Assembly (NCBI GenBank): GCA_018435665.1
Contig: JAHDND010000011.1
Coordinates: 62,001 to 126,000, forward strand
DNA length: 64,000 bases
Direction of reading: 5' to 3'
Source of the DNA: Candidatus Thiosymbion sp.
Lineage (GTDB): Bacteria; Pseudomonadota; Gammaproteobacteria; Chromatiales; Chromatiaceae
A program made the translations under genes and the position numbers. Below the pieces are notes generated by a model, which was not told the origin of the DNA, made no database searches, and saw nothing but the letters and a program-made list of their open reading frames with translations. Shown in pieces: positions 28,952 to 37,119 of the stretch (within the stretch, counting starts at the first letter, position 1; every line of letters begins with the position of its first letter).

Positions 28952-28965
28952 TGTCATTTTGTCAG
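28952..28965 (+). promoter_or_regulatory. Candidate activator site 1 (TGTCATTTTGTCAG)
   Basis: A direct repeat of TGTCA spaced by three T. It is identical at 13 of 14 positions to the site at 32101-32114. It lies 208 bp upstream of the -24 element at 29173, a normal distance for an NtrC-type enhancer. Confidence 0.5.
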
Positions 28966-29068
28966 TTCACCCTGGTGGAGGAAACCGGCAATCCCCACCC
29001 TATCCATGGGGCCTTGGCCGGCCAAGTCCGACCCAGATCGTAGCGTAACGGACCTGAAGTGCCTGACT

Positions 29069-29083
29069 CTGACAAAAGGTCAG
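29069..29083 (-). promoter_or_regulatory. Candidate activator site 2 (CTGACAAAAGGTCAG)
   Basis: Inverted relative to site 1 and sharing CTGACAAAA with its complement. It is also a perfect CTGAC-AAAAG-GTCAG inverted repeat. It lies 90 bp upstream of the -24 element at 29173. Confidence 0.45.
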
Positions 29084-29172
29084 TGATTCAGCGACACCCT
29101 CGGGACATAGTGAGGGTGCCGCTTGCCGCGTGTGAGCGCTAACTATCCCGATTGGCGGAGATAAAGGCCGCT

Positions 29173-29188
29173 TGGCATCGCACATGCT
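29173..29188 (+). promoter_or_regulatory. Sigma-54 (-24/-12) promoter P1
   Basis: TGGCATCGCACATGCT fits the TGGCAC-N5-TTGCW consensus with two mismatches and the correct GG-N10-GC spacing. It points toward the small exported protein and TorD-like genes. The NtrC-family regulator next door supports the assignment. Confidence 0.55.
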
Positions 29189-29473
29189 TCACAGACCTCG
29201 CAGGTCAATTTGCGGTTTTTTCGGTTCGGGTGGCACCTGGGATGGGTGTCGTTCGCAAGGCTGCTGTCATCAGCCCTGCCGGGACGAATACGGTTGTCCC
29301 CCAGCTCCCCCGCCCCCTACCGATGCCGGAGAATGAGCTGCGAGGTCGCGATGTGCGGGGTGAGTTCGAACATCGGGTGCCCTTCAGGGGCGGTCCCTGC
29401 CACCGTCGGCTCTTGCGCGCTGCCCTCCGCCCCGATCCCCAACCCCTCATCCTTCGCGGGAGATTGTAACGCT

Positions 29474-29773
29474 ATGATCAAGCATTCCTTCATTTCCCTC
29501 CTGATCGGCGGTCTGGCCCTTGGACCAACCGCTACCTTCGCGGCGGAGGGGGGGTTCCCCATCGCGGGCACCGCCCCCTACCAGCGGCCCGCCGGGGCAC
29601 CGGTCATCGCCCATGTCAGCCATGATCCCGCCTGGTTTGCCTTCGCCTTGACCGGTGTTAGTCAGCCCTACCCCGATAGCCTGGTGTTTCTTCGGAATCA
29701 GGGGAACTGGTACACACCCTTCGATCGGCCCGGCATGTTGCCGCCCTACGATCTGCGCGGCTGGCACCAGTGA
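29474..29773 (+). CDS. Small exported protein of unknown function
   Basis: 99 residues with a clear Sec signal peptide (about 1-24, ending ATFAA). The mature part of about 75 residues is rich in Pro, Tyr and Trp (PAWFAFALTGVSQPYPDS, NWYTPFDRPGMLPPYDLRGW) with no Cys. GGGAG lies about 10 nt upstream of the ATG. It is the first gene after promoter P1 and is followed by the TorD-like chaperone, so it probably belongs to the respiratory system. The family is not recognised. Confidence 0.75.
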   Translation: MIKHSFISLLIGGLALGPTATFAAEGGFPIAGTAPYQRPAGAPVIAHVSHDPAWFAFALTGVSQPYPDSLVFLRNQGNWYTPFDRPGMLPPYDLRGWHQ

Positions 29774-29810
29774 GCATTCCCCACCTACGCCAAGGAGGCG
29801 GGGCGCCGGC

Positions 29811-30593
29811 ATGACCTCAGCTCCCGAACCCGCAACCCCCTCCGCGCCGGACCTTCGGGTCTTGTGCCAGGCCGTCGGCGAAGACCTGTTGCTGCTGGCC
29901 TTGCTCCACGACCGGGAGCTGACGGCCCAGACCCTCGACGCCCTGCGCCAGGACGGGGTGGGAGACCTGTTGGGGCTCCGGCTGGCATCCCCCGCGGCGC
30001 GGGAGGCCCTGGACCTCCTGCGGCAGGGACTGAGTGATATCCCTCATCCACCCGATGCCCAGACCCTGGACATCCTGGCGGCCGAATACGCCGACATCTA
30101 TCTCAACCATACCTTCGAGGCCTCGCCCTGTGAGTCCGTCTGGCTGGATGAGGACGGCCTCATCATGCAGGAGCCCATGTTCCAGATCCGCGCCTGGTAC
30201 CAACGTTATGGCCTGACGGTGGCCAACTGGCGCCTGCGCACGGATGACCACCTGGTCAGCCAGTTGCAGTTCCTCGCCTTCCTGCTTCAGGGTGATGCCA
30301 GCACCCCGCGCCTGGAGGAAATCGCCCGCTTTCTGGACGAACACCTGTTGCGCTGGATCGGGGCCTTCGCCAGTCGGATCGCGGCACGCTCCCGCACCCG
30401 CTTCTACGCGGGGCTGGCCAGTCTCACCGCCGCCTACCTGGAGGAGTTCCGGGATCTCGCCGCTGACCTGCTGGCCTGTCCACGTCCCAGTGCCGCCGAG
30501 ATCGAGGAACGTCTGCGTCCGCCCCGGGAGGTCCTGGGCCAGGCGGTCAAGGGTCCCCTCCCCTACCGCCCCAGCGAAGGGCCCGGCTGGTAG
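29811..30593 (+). CDS. TorD/DmsD-family molybdoenzyme maturation chaperone
   Basis: All-helical cytoplasmic chaperones of this family bind the Tat signal of a specific molybdoenzyme and aid cofactor insertion. The 260-residue protein shows the pattern EYADIYLNHTFEASPCESVWLD..., then RYGL...DDHLVSQLQFLAFLL, corresponding to the conserved E-x-S and DH-x3-EL-x-F core. It lies 3 kb upstream of the Tat-dependent catalytic subunit at 33404, its probable client. AAGGAGG lies 14 nt before the ATG. Confidence 0.85.
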   Translation: MTSAPEPATPSAPDLRVLCQAVGEDLLLLALLHDRELTAQTLDALRQDGVGDLLGLRLASPAAREALDLLRQGLSDIPHPPDAQTLDILAAEYADIYLNHTFEASPCESVWLDEDGLIMQEPMFQIRAWYQRYGLTVANWRLRTDDHLVSQLQFLAFLLQGDASTPRLEEIARFLDEHLLRWIGAFASRIAARSRTRFYAGLASLTAAYLEEFRDLAADLLACPRPSAAEIEERLRPPREVLGQAVKGPLPYRPSEGPGW

Positions 30594-30627
30594 CGCTTGC
30601 CTGAGCGTCCCGGGCCTCTTCTCGCCC

Positions 30628-31710
30628 ATGGCCGACCTGCTGCCCCGCCTGCATGCCTACCGGTGCGTGCACAGCCGCATCGCCCAGGCTCAATGCCGGG
30701 CCTGTGTCGATGCCTGTCCCACCGGGGCCTGGGTCATCGACGACGAGCGCCTGGGCATCGACCCCGGCCGATGCGATGGCTGTGACCTCTGCGTCCCCGT
30801 TTGCCCGACAGGGGCCCTCGCCCCCCGTTTTCGCCCGGCGGTGCGCCGGACCCGCCACGGGGCCTCCGCCTTCGTGGCCTGCCATTTCAGCGACCTCGCC
30901 AACCTGGCGAACCTTGAGGACCCGGCAGACGGCGACCGGCCTCTGGTCGCCTGTCTCAACAGCCTGGGGGTCCTCGATCTCTTGCGCCTCGTCCACGCGG
31001 GGATCGACCAGTTACTGACCGCCGCGGGCGACTGTTCCCGTTGTCCCCGCGGCCAGGGTGAGGGGTTGGGGCATCGCCTGGCGGCGGTCAACCAACTGCT
31101 GGCGGCCCGCGGCCTGCCAATCCTGGCTCACCAAACCCTCGGCGCCCAGGCCTGGGCACGCGCCTGGCAGGCGGCGTTCGACCCCGACAATCGCCCCACC
31201 CTCGACCGCCGCGCCTTCTTCCGCTCGGCCATGGCCGTCCCCCTGCGCCGTGTCAGCGAGGCCTTGGACCAGGCGGAGGAGCAGGATCACCGGCCTGGTC
31301 GGCTCCTCCCCCCCGCCGGTCCCGGCGACCCGGTCCCCCTGGCCCTGGACCTGGATACCTTGCTCTGTTCTGGGTGCGATGCCTGCCTGCGAATCTGTCC
31401 GCAGGACGTGATCCAACTCGACCGACGGGATGGCCGGGCCCAGGCCTATGTCATCGCCGCCGAGGACTGCAACGGCTGCGGCCTGTGCGTGGATGTCTGT
31501 CCGACGCGTGCCATCCGCATCCAGCGCTGGGTGCCCTTGCCTCAGCCGCGCATCCCCTTGATCGAGCAGCGTTGCCGCTCCTGCGGGGTGACCTTTCACC
31601 TCCCCCAAGGGGAAATCCCCACCAAAGACCGGCGCGCCACGGCCCCGTTACGCTGTCCGATCTGTTTCCAGGTCGATCACCAGCGCCATCTCTATCAGGT
31701 CCTGGCGTAA
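30628..31710 (+). CDS. Multi-[4Fe-4S] ferredoxin-like protein of the molybdoenzyme locus
   Basis: 360 residues with two double-cluster ferredoxin modules. The N-terminal one uses CRACVDACP (23-31) and CDGCDLCVPVCP (49-60). The C-terminal one uses CSGCDACLRICP (247-258) and CNGCGLCVDVCP (281-292). A CxxC...CxxC zinc-ribbon-like end follows (316, 319, 343, 346). An internal DRRAFFRSAM at 193-202 resembles the twin-Arg start of NapF, so the protein looks like a ferredoxin fused to a NapF-like half. No signal peptide is seen, so it is probably cytoplasmic, assisting cluster loading or electron supply. Confidence 0.85.
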   Translation: MADLLPRLHAYRCVHSRIAQAQCRACVDACPTGAWVIDDERLGIDPGRCDGCDLCVPVCPTGALAPRFRPAVRRTRHGASAFVACHFSDLANLANLEDPADGDRPLVACLNSLGVLDLLRLVHAGIDQLLTAAGDCSRCPRGQGEGLGHRLAAVNQLLAARGLPILAHQTLGAQAWARAWQAAFDPDNRPTLDRRAFFRSAMAVPLRRVSEALDQAEEQDHRPGRLLPPAGPGDPVPLALDLDTLLCSGCDACLRICPQDVIQLDRRDGRAQAYVIAAEDCNGCGLCVDVCPTRAIRIQRWVPLPQPRIPLIEQRCRSCGVTFHLPQGEIPTKDRRATAPLRCPICFQVDHQRHLYQVLA

Positions 31711-32100
31711 AGCGCGGCCGCCAGAGTCCCTATCGGCATGGTGTCCTTCCGCTCATGAAAGGGGCCGAGGCGACAAAAAAGGGGGTGCCGGGCAGGCCCG
31801 ACCGACGGCTGACAAGCTGTCAGGTCCGCTCGGCCCGCCCGATCCCGGATGCCCGGCGCTTGGGTTGGCTGATCCGGTCGAGCCCGATGAACAGGAATGA
31901 GCCCTCGCCCCCTCGCCAGCTTGTTATCAATAATATAATCAATCACTTGCTGATACTGGACTCATCCTCGGCAATGAAACTTGGTCAGTATCCCCGATAG
32001 GTCGGCCCTCCCACGCCCGCGCTCCGCCTGCAAGTCTCCCCCCACCCGGGCGCGAACCTTGACCTTCCCGGAAGCCCGCTCGGGTGATTCCCTTCCTCTC

Positions 32101-32114
32101 TGTCATTCTGTCAG
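32101..32114 (+). promoter_or_regulatory. Candidate activator site 3 (TGTCATTCTGTCAG)
   Basis: Differs from the site at 28952-28965 at one position and lies 135 bp upstream of the -24 element of promoter P2. The shared motif before two sigma-54-type promoters argues for binding of the same activator. Confidence 0.5.
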
Positions 32115-32124
32115 CCAGTGACGC

Positions 32125-32151
32125 GATTCACCTCAGGGGGGAACGTGAATC
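32125..32151. promoter_or_regulatory. Inverted repeat upstream of promoter P2
   Basis: GATTCAC and GTGAATC are perfect inverted arms separated by 13 bp and centred about 111 bp upstream of the -24 element. The position fits an upstream activating sequence; the binding protein is unknown. Confidence 0.5.
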
Positions 32152-32248
32152 ATGGCCTGAATCCGAGCAAATCAATAAGGATTATTAATCAGTTATAACA
32201 AGATCTAACCACCTCGCCAGGGAAAGGAGTGGCCGCGCCGAAAAAGAA

Positions 32249-32264
32249 TGGCAAGATAATTGCT
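32249..32264 (+). promoter_or_regulatory. Sigma-54 (-24/-12) promoter P2
   Basis: TGGCAAGATAATTGCT matches TGGCAC-N5-TTGCW with a single mismatch and correct spacing. It drives toward the five-haem cytochrome and DmsAB-like genes. Confidence 0.75.
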
Positions 32265-32583
32265 TTGTCGGGAAAGACTGAATGATGAGGTCCTGACCAG
32301 CGACCACAGGCCGGTGCGACTGGCAGGAAAGTTCCCGACGTGAGGCGACGGGGTGACGAGTTGCCCCGCCCGCCTTAACGCGAGGGTCCGGCTGGCGAAG
32401 GAATGCCGTTACTGAGCCCGGATGCCGACCCGACCCTGGGACTCATCACCAGCCATTGCGCCAGGAGCGCGGACGGGAGTTCCCAGCGGCATCGCCCCCA
32501 CCGGCGATGTTCCCGATGGCGAGCCATGCCACCGCGGACGCTGTGCGACAAGAACCCCGAGGATCACCATCTGGAGCCGAGGC

Positions 32584-33387
32584 ATGAATCGAGCAACGCC
32601 CCTACTCGCTCTCACCACCCTGCTGGCCGGGTTGACGGCCAGTACCCAGGCCCTGGCGGCCACAGCCCCCACCTATCATCAAGCCCGCTGGGACCCTATC
32701 CATTTCCAGCCCGCCATCGCCACGGCCACCGATGAGCAGTGTCTCGCGTGTCATAAAGAAGTCCTCGAACCCAGTATCAGCCCCCAATCACCCGCCGGGG
32801 TCAAGGCCAGCGAGACCCTGGCCTGGTATCAGACCCTGAGTACCTATAGCGGCGACCAGGAGACCTTCCACCGCCGCCACCTGGTCACCCCCCTGGCCCA
32901 GGAACTCATGGCCATGAAGTGCAACACCTGCCACCAGGGCAACGACCCGCGGGAGGAGACCGCCAATTCCTCGGCCACTGGCCTACCGGACCTGATCCAG
33001 CGCAAACACGTCAACCCCGACATCTGCCTCATGTGTCATGGCCAGTTCCCCTGGCAGAACATGGCCGGCCTCCCCGGCCCCTGGAGCGAGTTCGGTAACA
33101 TCTTTCAGGACAACTGCAACACCGCCTGCCACGGGGCCGTCTTCCGCACCGTGCGCCATCAGGTCAATTACCTGAAACCGGAGGCCATCGAGAAGGCCGG
33201 CAGTGAGAATGGCGACGTCTGCTACGGTTGCCATGGCGGCCGGAGCTGGTACCGCATCTCCTTCCCCTACCCCCGCCACGCCTGGCCGAACATGCCGCCG
33301 GGCACCCCGGACTGGGCCAAAGATCGTCCCTCCACCTCCGAGGCGCGCTTCCTGGAAGGCGTCAAGGCACCGGCAGCGAAGCAATAG
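32584..33387 (+). CDS. Periplasmic five-haem cytochrome c
   Basis: 267 residues: a signal peptide (about 1-26) and five haem motifs, CLACH (53-57), CNTCH (113-117), CLMCH (148-152), CNTACH (178-183) and CYGCH (213-217). The fourth is the uncommon C-x3-CH form. GGAG lies 7 nt before the ATG. It is the first gene after promoter P2 and ends 16 bp before the molybdoenzyme gene, so it is the probable electron partner of that enzyme, taking the place of a membrane anchor subunit. No family name is assigned; it does not look like NapC/NrfH because no N-terminal anchor persists after cleavage. Confidence 0.88.
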   Translation: MNRATPLLALTTLLAGLTASTQALAATAPTYHQARWDPIHFQPAIATATDEQCLACHKEVLEPSISPQSPAGVKASETLAWYQTLSTYSGDQETFHRRHLVTPLAQELMAMKCNTCHQGNDPREETANSSATGLPDLIQRKHVNPDICLMCHGQFPWQNMAGLPGPWSEFGNIFQDNCNTACHGAVFRTVRHQVNYLKPEAIEKAGSENGDVCYGCHGGRSWYRISFPYPRHAWPNMPPGTPDWAKDRPSTSEARFLEGVKAPAAKQ

Positions 33388-33403
33388 GCCGAGGAGCACC
33401 ACC

Positions 33404-36019
33404 ATGACCGACAAGACCGCAACCCCAGACCGCGACATCGACCTGGATCTCGCCTCGCGCCTCAATCTTAGCCGCCGCGGCTTCCTCAAGACCACCGCCG
33501 TGGGCGCCATGGCCGTGGGCGCCGGAGGCCTGCTCAAGACCGAGGAGGCCCAGGCCTTTGCCTACGAACCCTACCCGCGCGATGACGACCTGCAGACGGT
33601 GGTGACCAGTTGCGCCCACAACTGCGGCTCCCGTCACGCCCTCATCGCCCACAAGAAGGGCGACGTCATCGTCCGCATCAGCACGGATGACGGCCGTTAC
33701 CAGAAGGACGGCTTCTTCGGCAAGGACACCGAGGAAGAGCCCCAGTTGCGGGGCTGCCTGCGTGGCCGCTCCTACCGCCAGCGCCTCTACTCCGCCGAGC
33801 GCCTCCTCTACCCCATGATGCGGGTGGGCGAGCGCGGCGAGGGCAAATTCAAGCGTGTCTCCTGGGACGAGGCCCTGAACTTCATCGCCATGAAGATGCT
33901 GGCGATCAAGAACACCTACGGCCCCACGGCCCTGGTCGACCAGAGCTATGCCGGGGCCTCCTATGGCGTGCTGCACAAGTCCGACCAGATCGAGGGCCTG
34001 CTGGGCCGATTCCTCGGCATGTTCGGCTGCCGCACCAGTTCCTGGTCCGTGCCCTCCTACCAGGGCACCACCACCAGTTCCCGCTGGACCTTCGGCACCA
34101 TCGAGGACGGCAACGAGGACGACGCCTTCGCCCACTCCAAGCTGATCATCATGTGGGGCTGGAACCCGGCCTACACCTTCCACGGTGGCAACACCTTTTA
34201 CTACATGCGCCTGGCCAAGCAGCGCGGCTGCAAGTTCGTCCTGGTCGATCCCCAGTACACCGACTCCGCCGCCGTCTACGACGCCTGGTGGATTCCCATC
34301 CGCCCCAATACCGACGCCGCCATGATGGCGGGCATGGCCCATCACATCTTCACCAATAACCTCCATGATCAGGCCTTCATCGACAAGTTCTGCCAGGGCA
34401 TGGATGCCGGCACCATGCCGGACTGGGCCAAGGACACGCCCAACGGCAAGGAGAATTTCAAGGACTACATCCTCGGCACCTACGATGGCACCCCCAAGAC
34501 CCCCGAATGGGCCGCCGCGATCTGTGGCGTGAGCGCGGGGGACATCGTCAAGCTGGCGGATATGTACGCCAAGACCAAGCCCGCCGCGCTCAAGGCCTCC
34601 TGGGCCCCGGGCCGCAATGCCTTCGGCGAGCAGTACAACCGCATGGCGGCGGCCCTCCAGGCCATGACCGGCAATATCGGCGTCCTGGGCGGCTGCGCCG
34701 AGGGCGTGGGCAAGGCCTGGCACCCGGAGGCGGTGGCCTACCCTTATGATGAATGGGCCAACATCTGGTTCGCCTCCATCAAGTCCGACCGCTGGGCGCA
34801 CATCGTCCTCAACTACCCCAACGTCAAGCGCGAGGAGGTCGGCCTCTGGCCGCGCAACGACCAGCTCGACGGCGTCATCCCCAACATCAAGGGCATCTTC
34901 TGGCAGGGCTCCAACTGGTTCAACCAGTTGACCAACATCAACAAGGAGATCGAGGCGGTCAAGAAGCTGGAGCTCGTGGTGTGCATGGACTCTACCATCA
35001 CCCCCTCCGGCCTCTATGCCGATGTCCTACTCCCGGTGGCCACCCACTTCGAGCGCCACGACGTGGCCCTGCCCTGGTACAAGGGCCACTACTACATCCA
35101 CCGGCCCAAGGTCATCGAGCCCATGGGCGAGTCCCGGACCGACTTCCAGATCTTCACCGAACTGGCCTACCGCATCGGCGAACTGGACCCCCAGGGCTAT
35201 GGGATGTTCGGCAAGATCTACAACCCCAAGGCCGACCGCGGCTACTTCCTCAATCCCGACGCCGTGGACGAGGCCTACCTGGCCGAGTGGTGGAACACCA
35301 AGGTCATGCCCCACCACCACATCGACATGCCCTGGGAGGAGTTCAAGGGCTACGGCATCTACAAGTTCCTGCTCAAGGAGCCCCACGTCGGTTTCCGCGC
35401 CCAGATCGAACAGGGGGTGCCCTTCCAGACACCCTCCGGCAAGATTGAGATCCTGGTCAACGAGCTGGCCTGGATTCAGGACTGGAAGAAGACCAAGTAT
35501 GGTGAGCACGTCCCCTCCATCCCCAAGTGGATCGAGCCCTGGGAATCCCTCAACAGCCCCAAGACCAAGGAGTATCCCTTCCACCTGGTCTCGCCGCATC
35601 CCCGGTGGCGCACCCACTCCATCTTCAACAACTGCGCCTGGCTACGGGAGACCTACGAGCAGGAGTGCACCCTCAACGCCAGTGACGCCAAGAAGCTGGG
35701 CATCAAGACCGGCGACACGGTGGAACTATGGAACGAACGCGGCAAGGTGGTGGTGCCGGCCTACGTCACCGAGCGCTGCATGCCCGGCGTCCTGGTGCTC
35801 CACGAGGGGTCCTGGCTGGATCTGGACGAGAACGGGGTGGACCGTTCCGGCAACCCGGACTTCCTCACCCTCGACGCCCCCAGCCCTGCCGGGGCCTTCG
35901 CTTACAACACGGTGCTGTGCAATATCGCCAAGAGCGACCTGGAGCATCGCCCGGGATGGGACAGACTGGCCACCGCCCGCTCGCACGTCTTCCGTCGCGA
36001 GCATCGGCGCGAGCTCTAA
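33404..36019 (+). CDS. Tat-exported molybdopterin oxidoreductase, DmsA-like catalytic subunit
   Basis: 871 residues of the DMSO-reductase family. The N-terminus carries the Tat motif SRRGFLK (23-29) and a hydrophobic stretch ending EAQAFA. The FS0 site reads CAHNCGSRH (70-78) with Cys118 in RGCLRGRS. The third ligand position is His78, where E. coli DmsA has Cys. RVGERGEGKFKRVSWDEA follows, as in DmsA. The Mo ligand region (SVPSYQGTTTSSRW) has no Cys or Sec, so Ser or another oxygen ligand is probable. The C-terminal molydopterin-binding domain is present (GDTVELWNERG). Substrate unknown: sulfoxide/N-oxide, chalcogen oxyanion and sulfur compounds are all possible. Confidence 0.9.
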   Translation: MTDKTATPDRDIDLDLASRLNLSRRGFLKTTAVGAMAVGAGGLLKTEEAQAFAYEPYPRDDDLQTVVTSCAHNCGSRHALIAHKKGDVIVRISTDDGRYQKDGFFGKDTEEEPQLRGCLRGRSYRQRLYSAERLLYPMMRVGERGEGKFKRVSWDEALNFIAMKMLAIKNTYGPTALVDQSYAGASYGVLHKSDQIEGLLGRFLGMFGCRTSSWSVPSYQGTTTSSRWTFGTIEDGNEDDAFAHSKLIIMWGWNPAYTFHGGNTFYYMRLAKQRGCKFVLVDPQYTDSAAVYDAWWIPIRPNTDAAMMAGMAHHIFTNNLHDQAFIDKFCQGMDAGTMPDWAKDTPNGKENFKDYILGTYDGTPKTPEWAAAICGVSAGDIVKLADMYAKTKPAALKASWAPGRNAFGEQYNRMAAALQAMTGNIGVLGGCAEGVGKAWHPEAVAYPYDEWANIWFASIKSDRWAHIVLNYPNVKREEVGLWPRNDQLDGVIPNIKGIFWQGSNWFNQLTNINKEIEAVKKLELVVCMDSTITPSGLYADVLLPVATHFERHDVALPWYKGHYYIHRPKVIEPMGESRTDFQIFTELAYRIGELDPQGYGMFGKIYNPKADRGYFLNPDAVDEAYLAEWWNTKVMPHHHIDMPWEEFKGYGIYKFLLKEPHVGFRAQIEQGVPFQTPSGKIEILVNELAWIQDWKKTKYGEHVPSIPKWIEPWESLNSPKTKEYPFHLVSPHPRWRTHSIFNNCAWLRETYEQECTLNASDAKKLGIKTGDTVELWNERGKVVVPAYVTERCMPGVLVLHEGSWLDLDENGVDRSGNPDFLTLDAPSPAGAFAYNTVLCNIAKSDLEHRPGWDRLATARSHVFRREHRREL

Positions 36020-36043
36020 TCGCAGCGCGGAGTGACAGATCCA

Positions 36044-36706
36044 ATGGCTAACGAAAAAGACACCGCAACCATCAAGACCGCCGTCGAGCGCAAAAAGAAG
36101 GTGGCCTACACCCCGGTCGTGCCCGACATGCAGCTCGGCTTCATCCACAACAATGTCGACTGCATCGGCTGCCGCGCCTGCGAAATCGCCTGCAAGGACA
36201 AGAATGGCCTGCCCGCCGGACCGCGCTTCCGGCGTGTCCAGTACATCGAGGGCGGCACCTACCCCGAGGTCTACGCCTACAAGGTCAACGTCTCCTGCAA
36301 CCACTGCGCGGAACCGGCCTGTCTGCCGACCTGCCCCACCGGGGCCATCTGGAAGCGCAAGGACAACGGCATCGTCGACATCGACTCGACCCTCTGCATC
36401 GGCTGCCGCCGCTGCGAGGCCGCCTGCCCCTATGGCGCCCCCCAGTTCATCCCTGAGCTCAACATCGTCGGTAAGTGCAACCTCTGCGTGGACGAGATCG
36501 AGGCCGGCCGCAAGCCTTACTGCGTCATGGCCTGCATGATGCGCACCCTGGACATTGGCCCCATCGATAAGCTCCGCGAGGGCAAATGGGAGACGAAGGC
36601 CCTGGGTCCCAATGACAAACCGGTACGGGCGGTGAAGAACTTCGCCAACCCGGAACTGACCAAGCCCTCCATCGTCTTCGTGGTGCATGACAAGGGCAAG
36701 GTCTAG
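36044..36706 (+). CDS. DmsB-like four-cluster [4Fe-4S] electron-transfer subunit
   Basis: 220 residues with four complete cysteine groups: 40/43/46/50, 85/88/93/97, 118/121/124/128 and 145/148/160/164. This is the standard DmsB/PsrB/NrfC ferredoxin arrangement. No signal peptide is present; such subunits are normally co-exported with the Tat-bearing partner encoded 24 bp upstream. No DmsC/NrfD-type membrane subunit follows. A terminator lies at 36939, so the operon ends here. An in-frame GTG at 36032 is less probable as the start. Confidence 0.93.
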   Translation: MANEKDTATIKTAVERKKKVAYTPVVPDMQLGFIHNNVDCIGCRACEIACKDKNGLPAGPRFRRVQYIEGGTYPEVYAYKVNVSCNHCAEPACLPTCPTGAIWKRKDNGIVDIDSTLCIGCRRCEAACPYGAPQFIPELNIVGKCNLCVDEIEAGRKPYCVMACMMRTLDIGPIDKLREGKWETKALGPNDKPVRAVKNFANPELTKPSIVFVVHDKGKV

Positions 36707-36751
36707 CCCGGATTTGGCCAGGCACCGGAGGCCTGGCCAGTGGCCCAGCCT

Positions 36752-36800
36752 TTAACGTGAAAGTCACGACAAAGGCTTGCAATGTCAGGGGTGTGGCGAC
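36752..36800 (-). repeat. Short intergenic repeat (family 2), inverted copy
   Basis: The complement contains GCCACACCC, then TTTGTCGTGACTTTCACG, matching the two tandem copies at 62391-62508. Its core CGTGAAAGTCACG (36757-36769) is an inverted repeat. It lies between the DmsB-like gene and the terminator. Confidence 0.6.
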
Positions 36801-36938
36801 CCCATCATGTCAGTTAGCCGGGTTCCGATAGCTCGGCACGCTATCGCGGCCCCAGGGACGGGGCATCCTTCTCCGCCGGGGGATAATGAACAAGAGAAGG
36901 TCACCACAAGGGGGCGGATGATCTCCTGAGAAAAAACT

Positions 36939-36961
36939 GGGGCAGGATGCCCCTTTTTTTT
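36939..36961 (+). terminator. Intrinsic terminator of the cytochrome-DmsAB operon
   Basis: GGGGCA, a GGA loop, then TGCCCC forms a 6-bp stem followed directly by a run of eight Ts. Confidence 0.88.
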
Positions 36962-37119
36962 ATGGGCGGGAACAGCTATACAGTCTGATGAGAGGGAGAA
37001 AGCTATTCTGTCCACCGATGCTGTCCGCTTGTGTCCGCCAATTGGCTTAGCGCCCGTCTTGACACTTGTGGAGTAGGCGGCTTGGTCTGACCAGGCGCGC
37101 ACCCGACCCGGAGATGCCC

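Larger units (their letters stand above)
28854..29473. other. 620-bp regulatory region between the sensor kinase and the respiratory genes
   Basis: No gene is seen. It contains two CTGACAAAA-type motifs (28952-28965 and 29069-29083) and a sigma-54-type promoter at 29173, leaving a leader of about 285 nt before the first gene at 29474. This divergent region probably carries promoters for both directions. Confidence 0.6.
31711..32583. other. 873-bp non-coding region upstream of the cytochrome-molybdoenzyme genes
   Basis: No convincing gene. From left to right there is an AT-rich patch (31920-31980, TTATCAATAATATAATCAAT), a TGTCA direct repeat at 32101, an inverted repeat at 32125-32151, a strong sigma-54 promoter at 32249 and a leader of about 310 nt before 32584. 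The length and the content point to an independently regulated operon. Confidence 0.65.

Noticed and set aside
29225-29250. TGGCACCTGGGATGG as a sigma-54 site
   Set aside because: The -12 element lacks the invariant GC; the site at 29173 is better.
31887-32000. 37-codon frame before promoter P2
   Set aside because: No ribosome site, AT-rich composition and no conserved pattern; it lies in what looks like regulatory DNA.
33203-36019. A 938-codon frame running from the cytochrome gene into the molybdoenzyme
   Set aside because: Its first 67 codons overlap the cytochrome in another frame. The Tat signal beginning at 33404, with GAGGAG before it, marks the real start.
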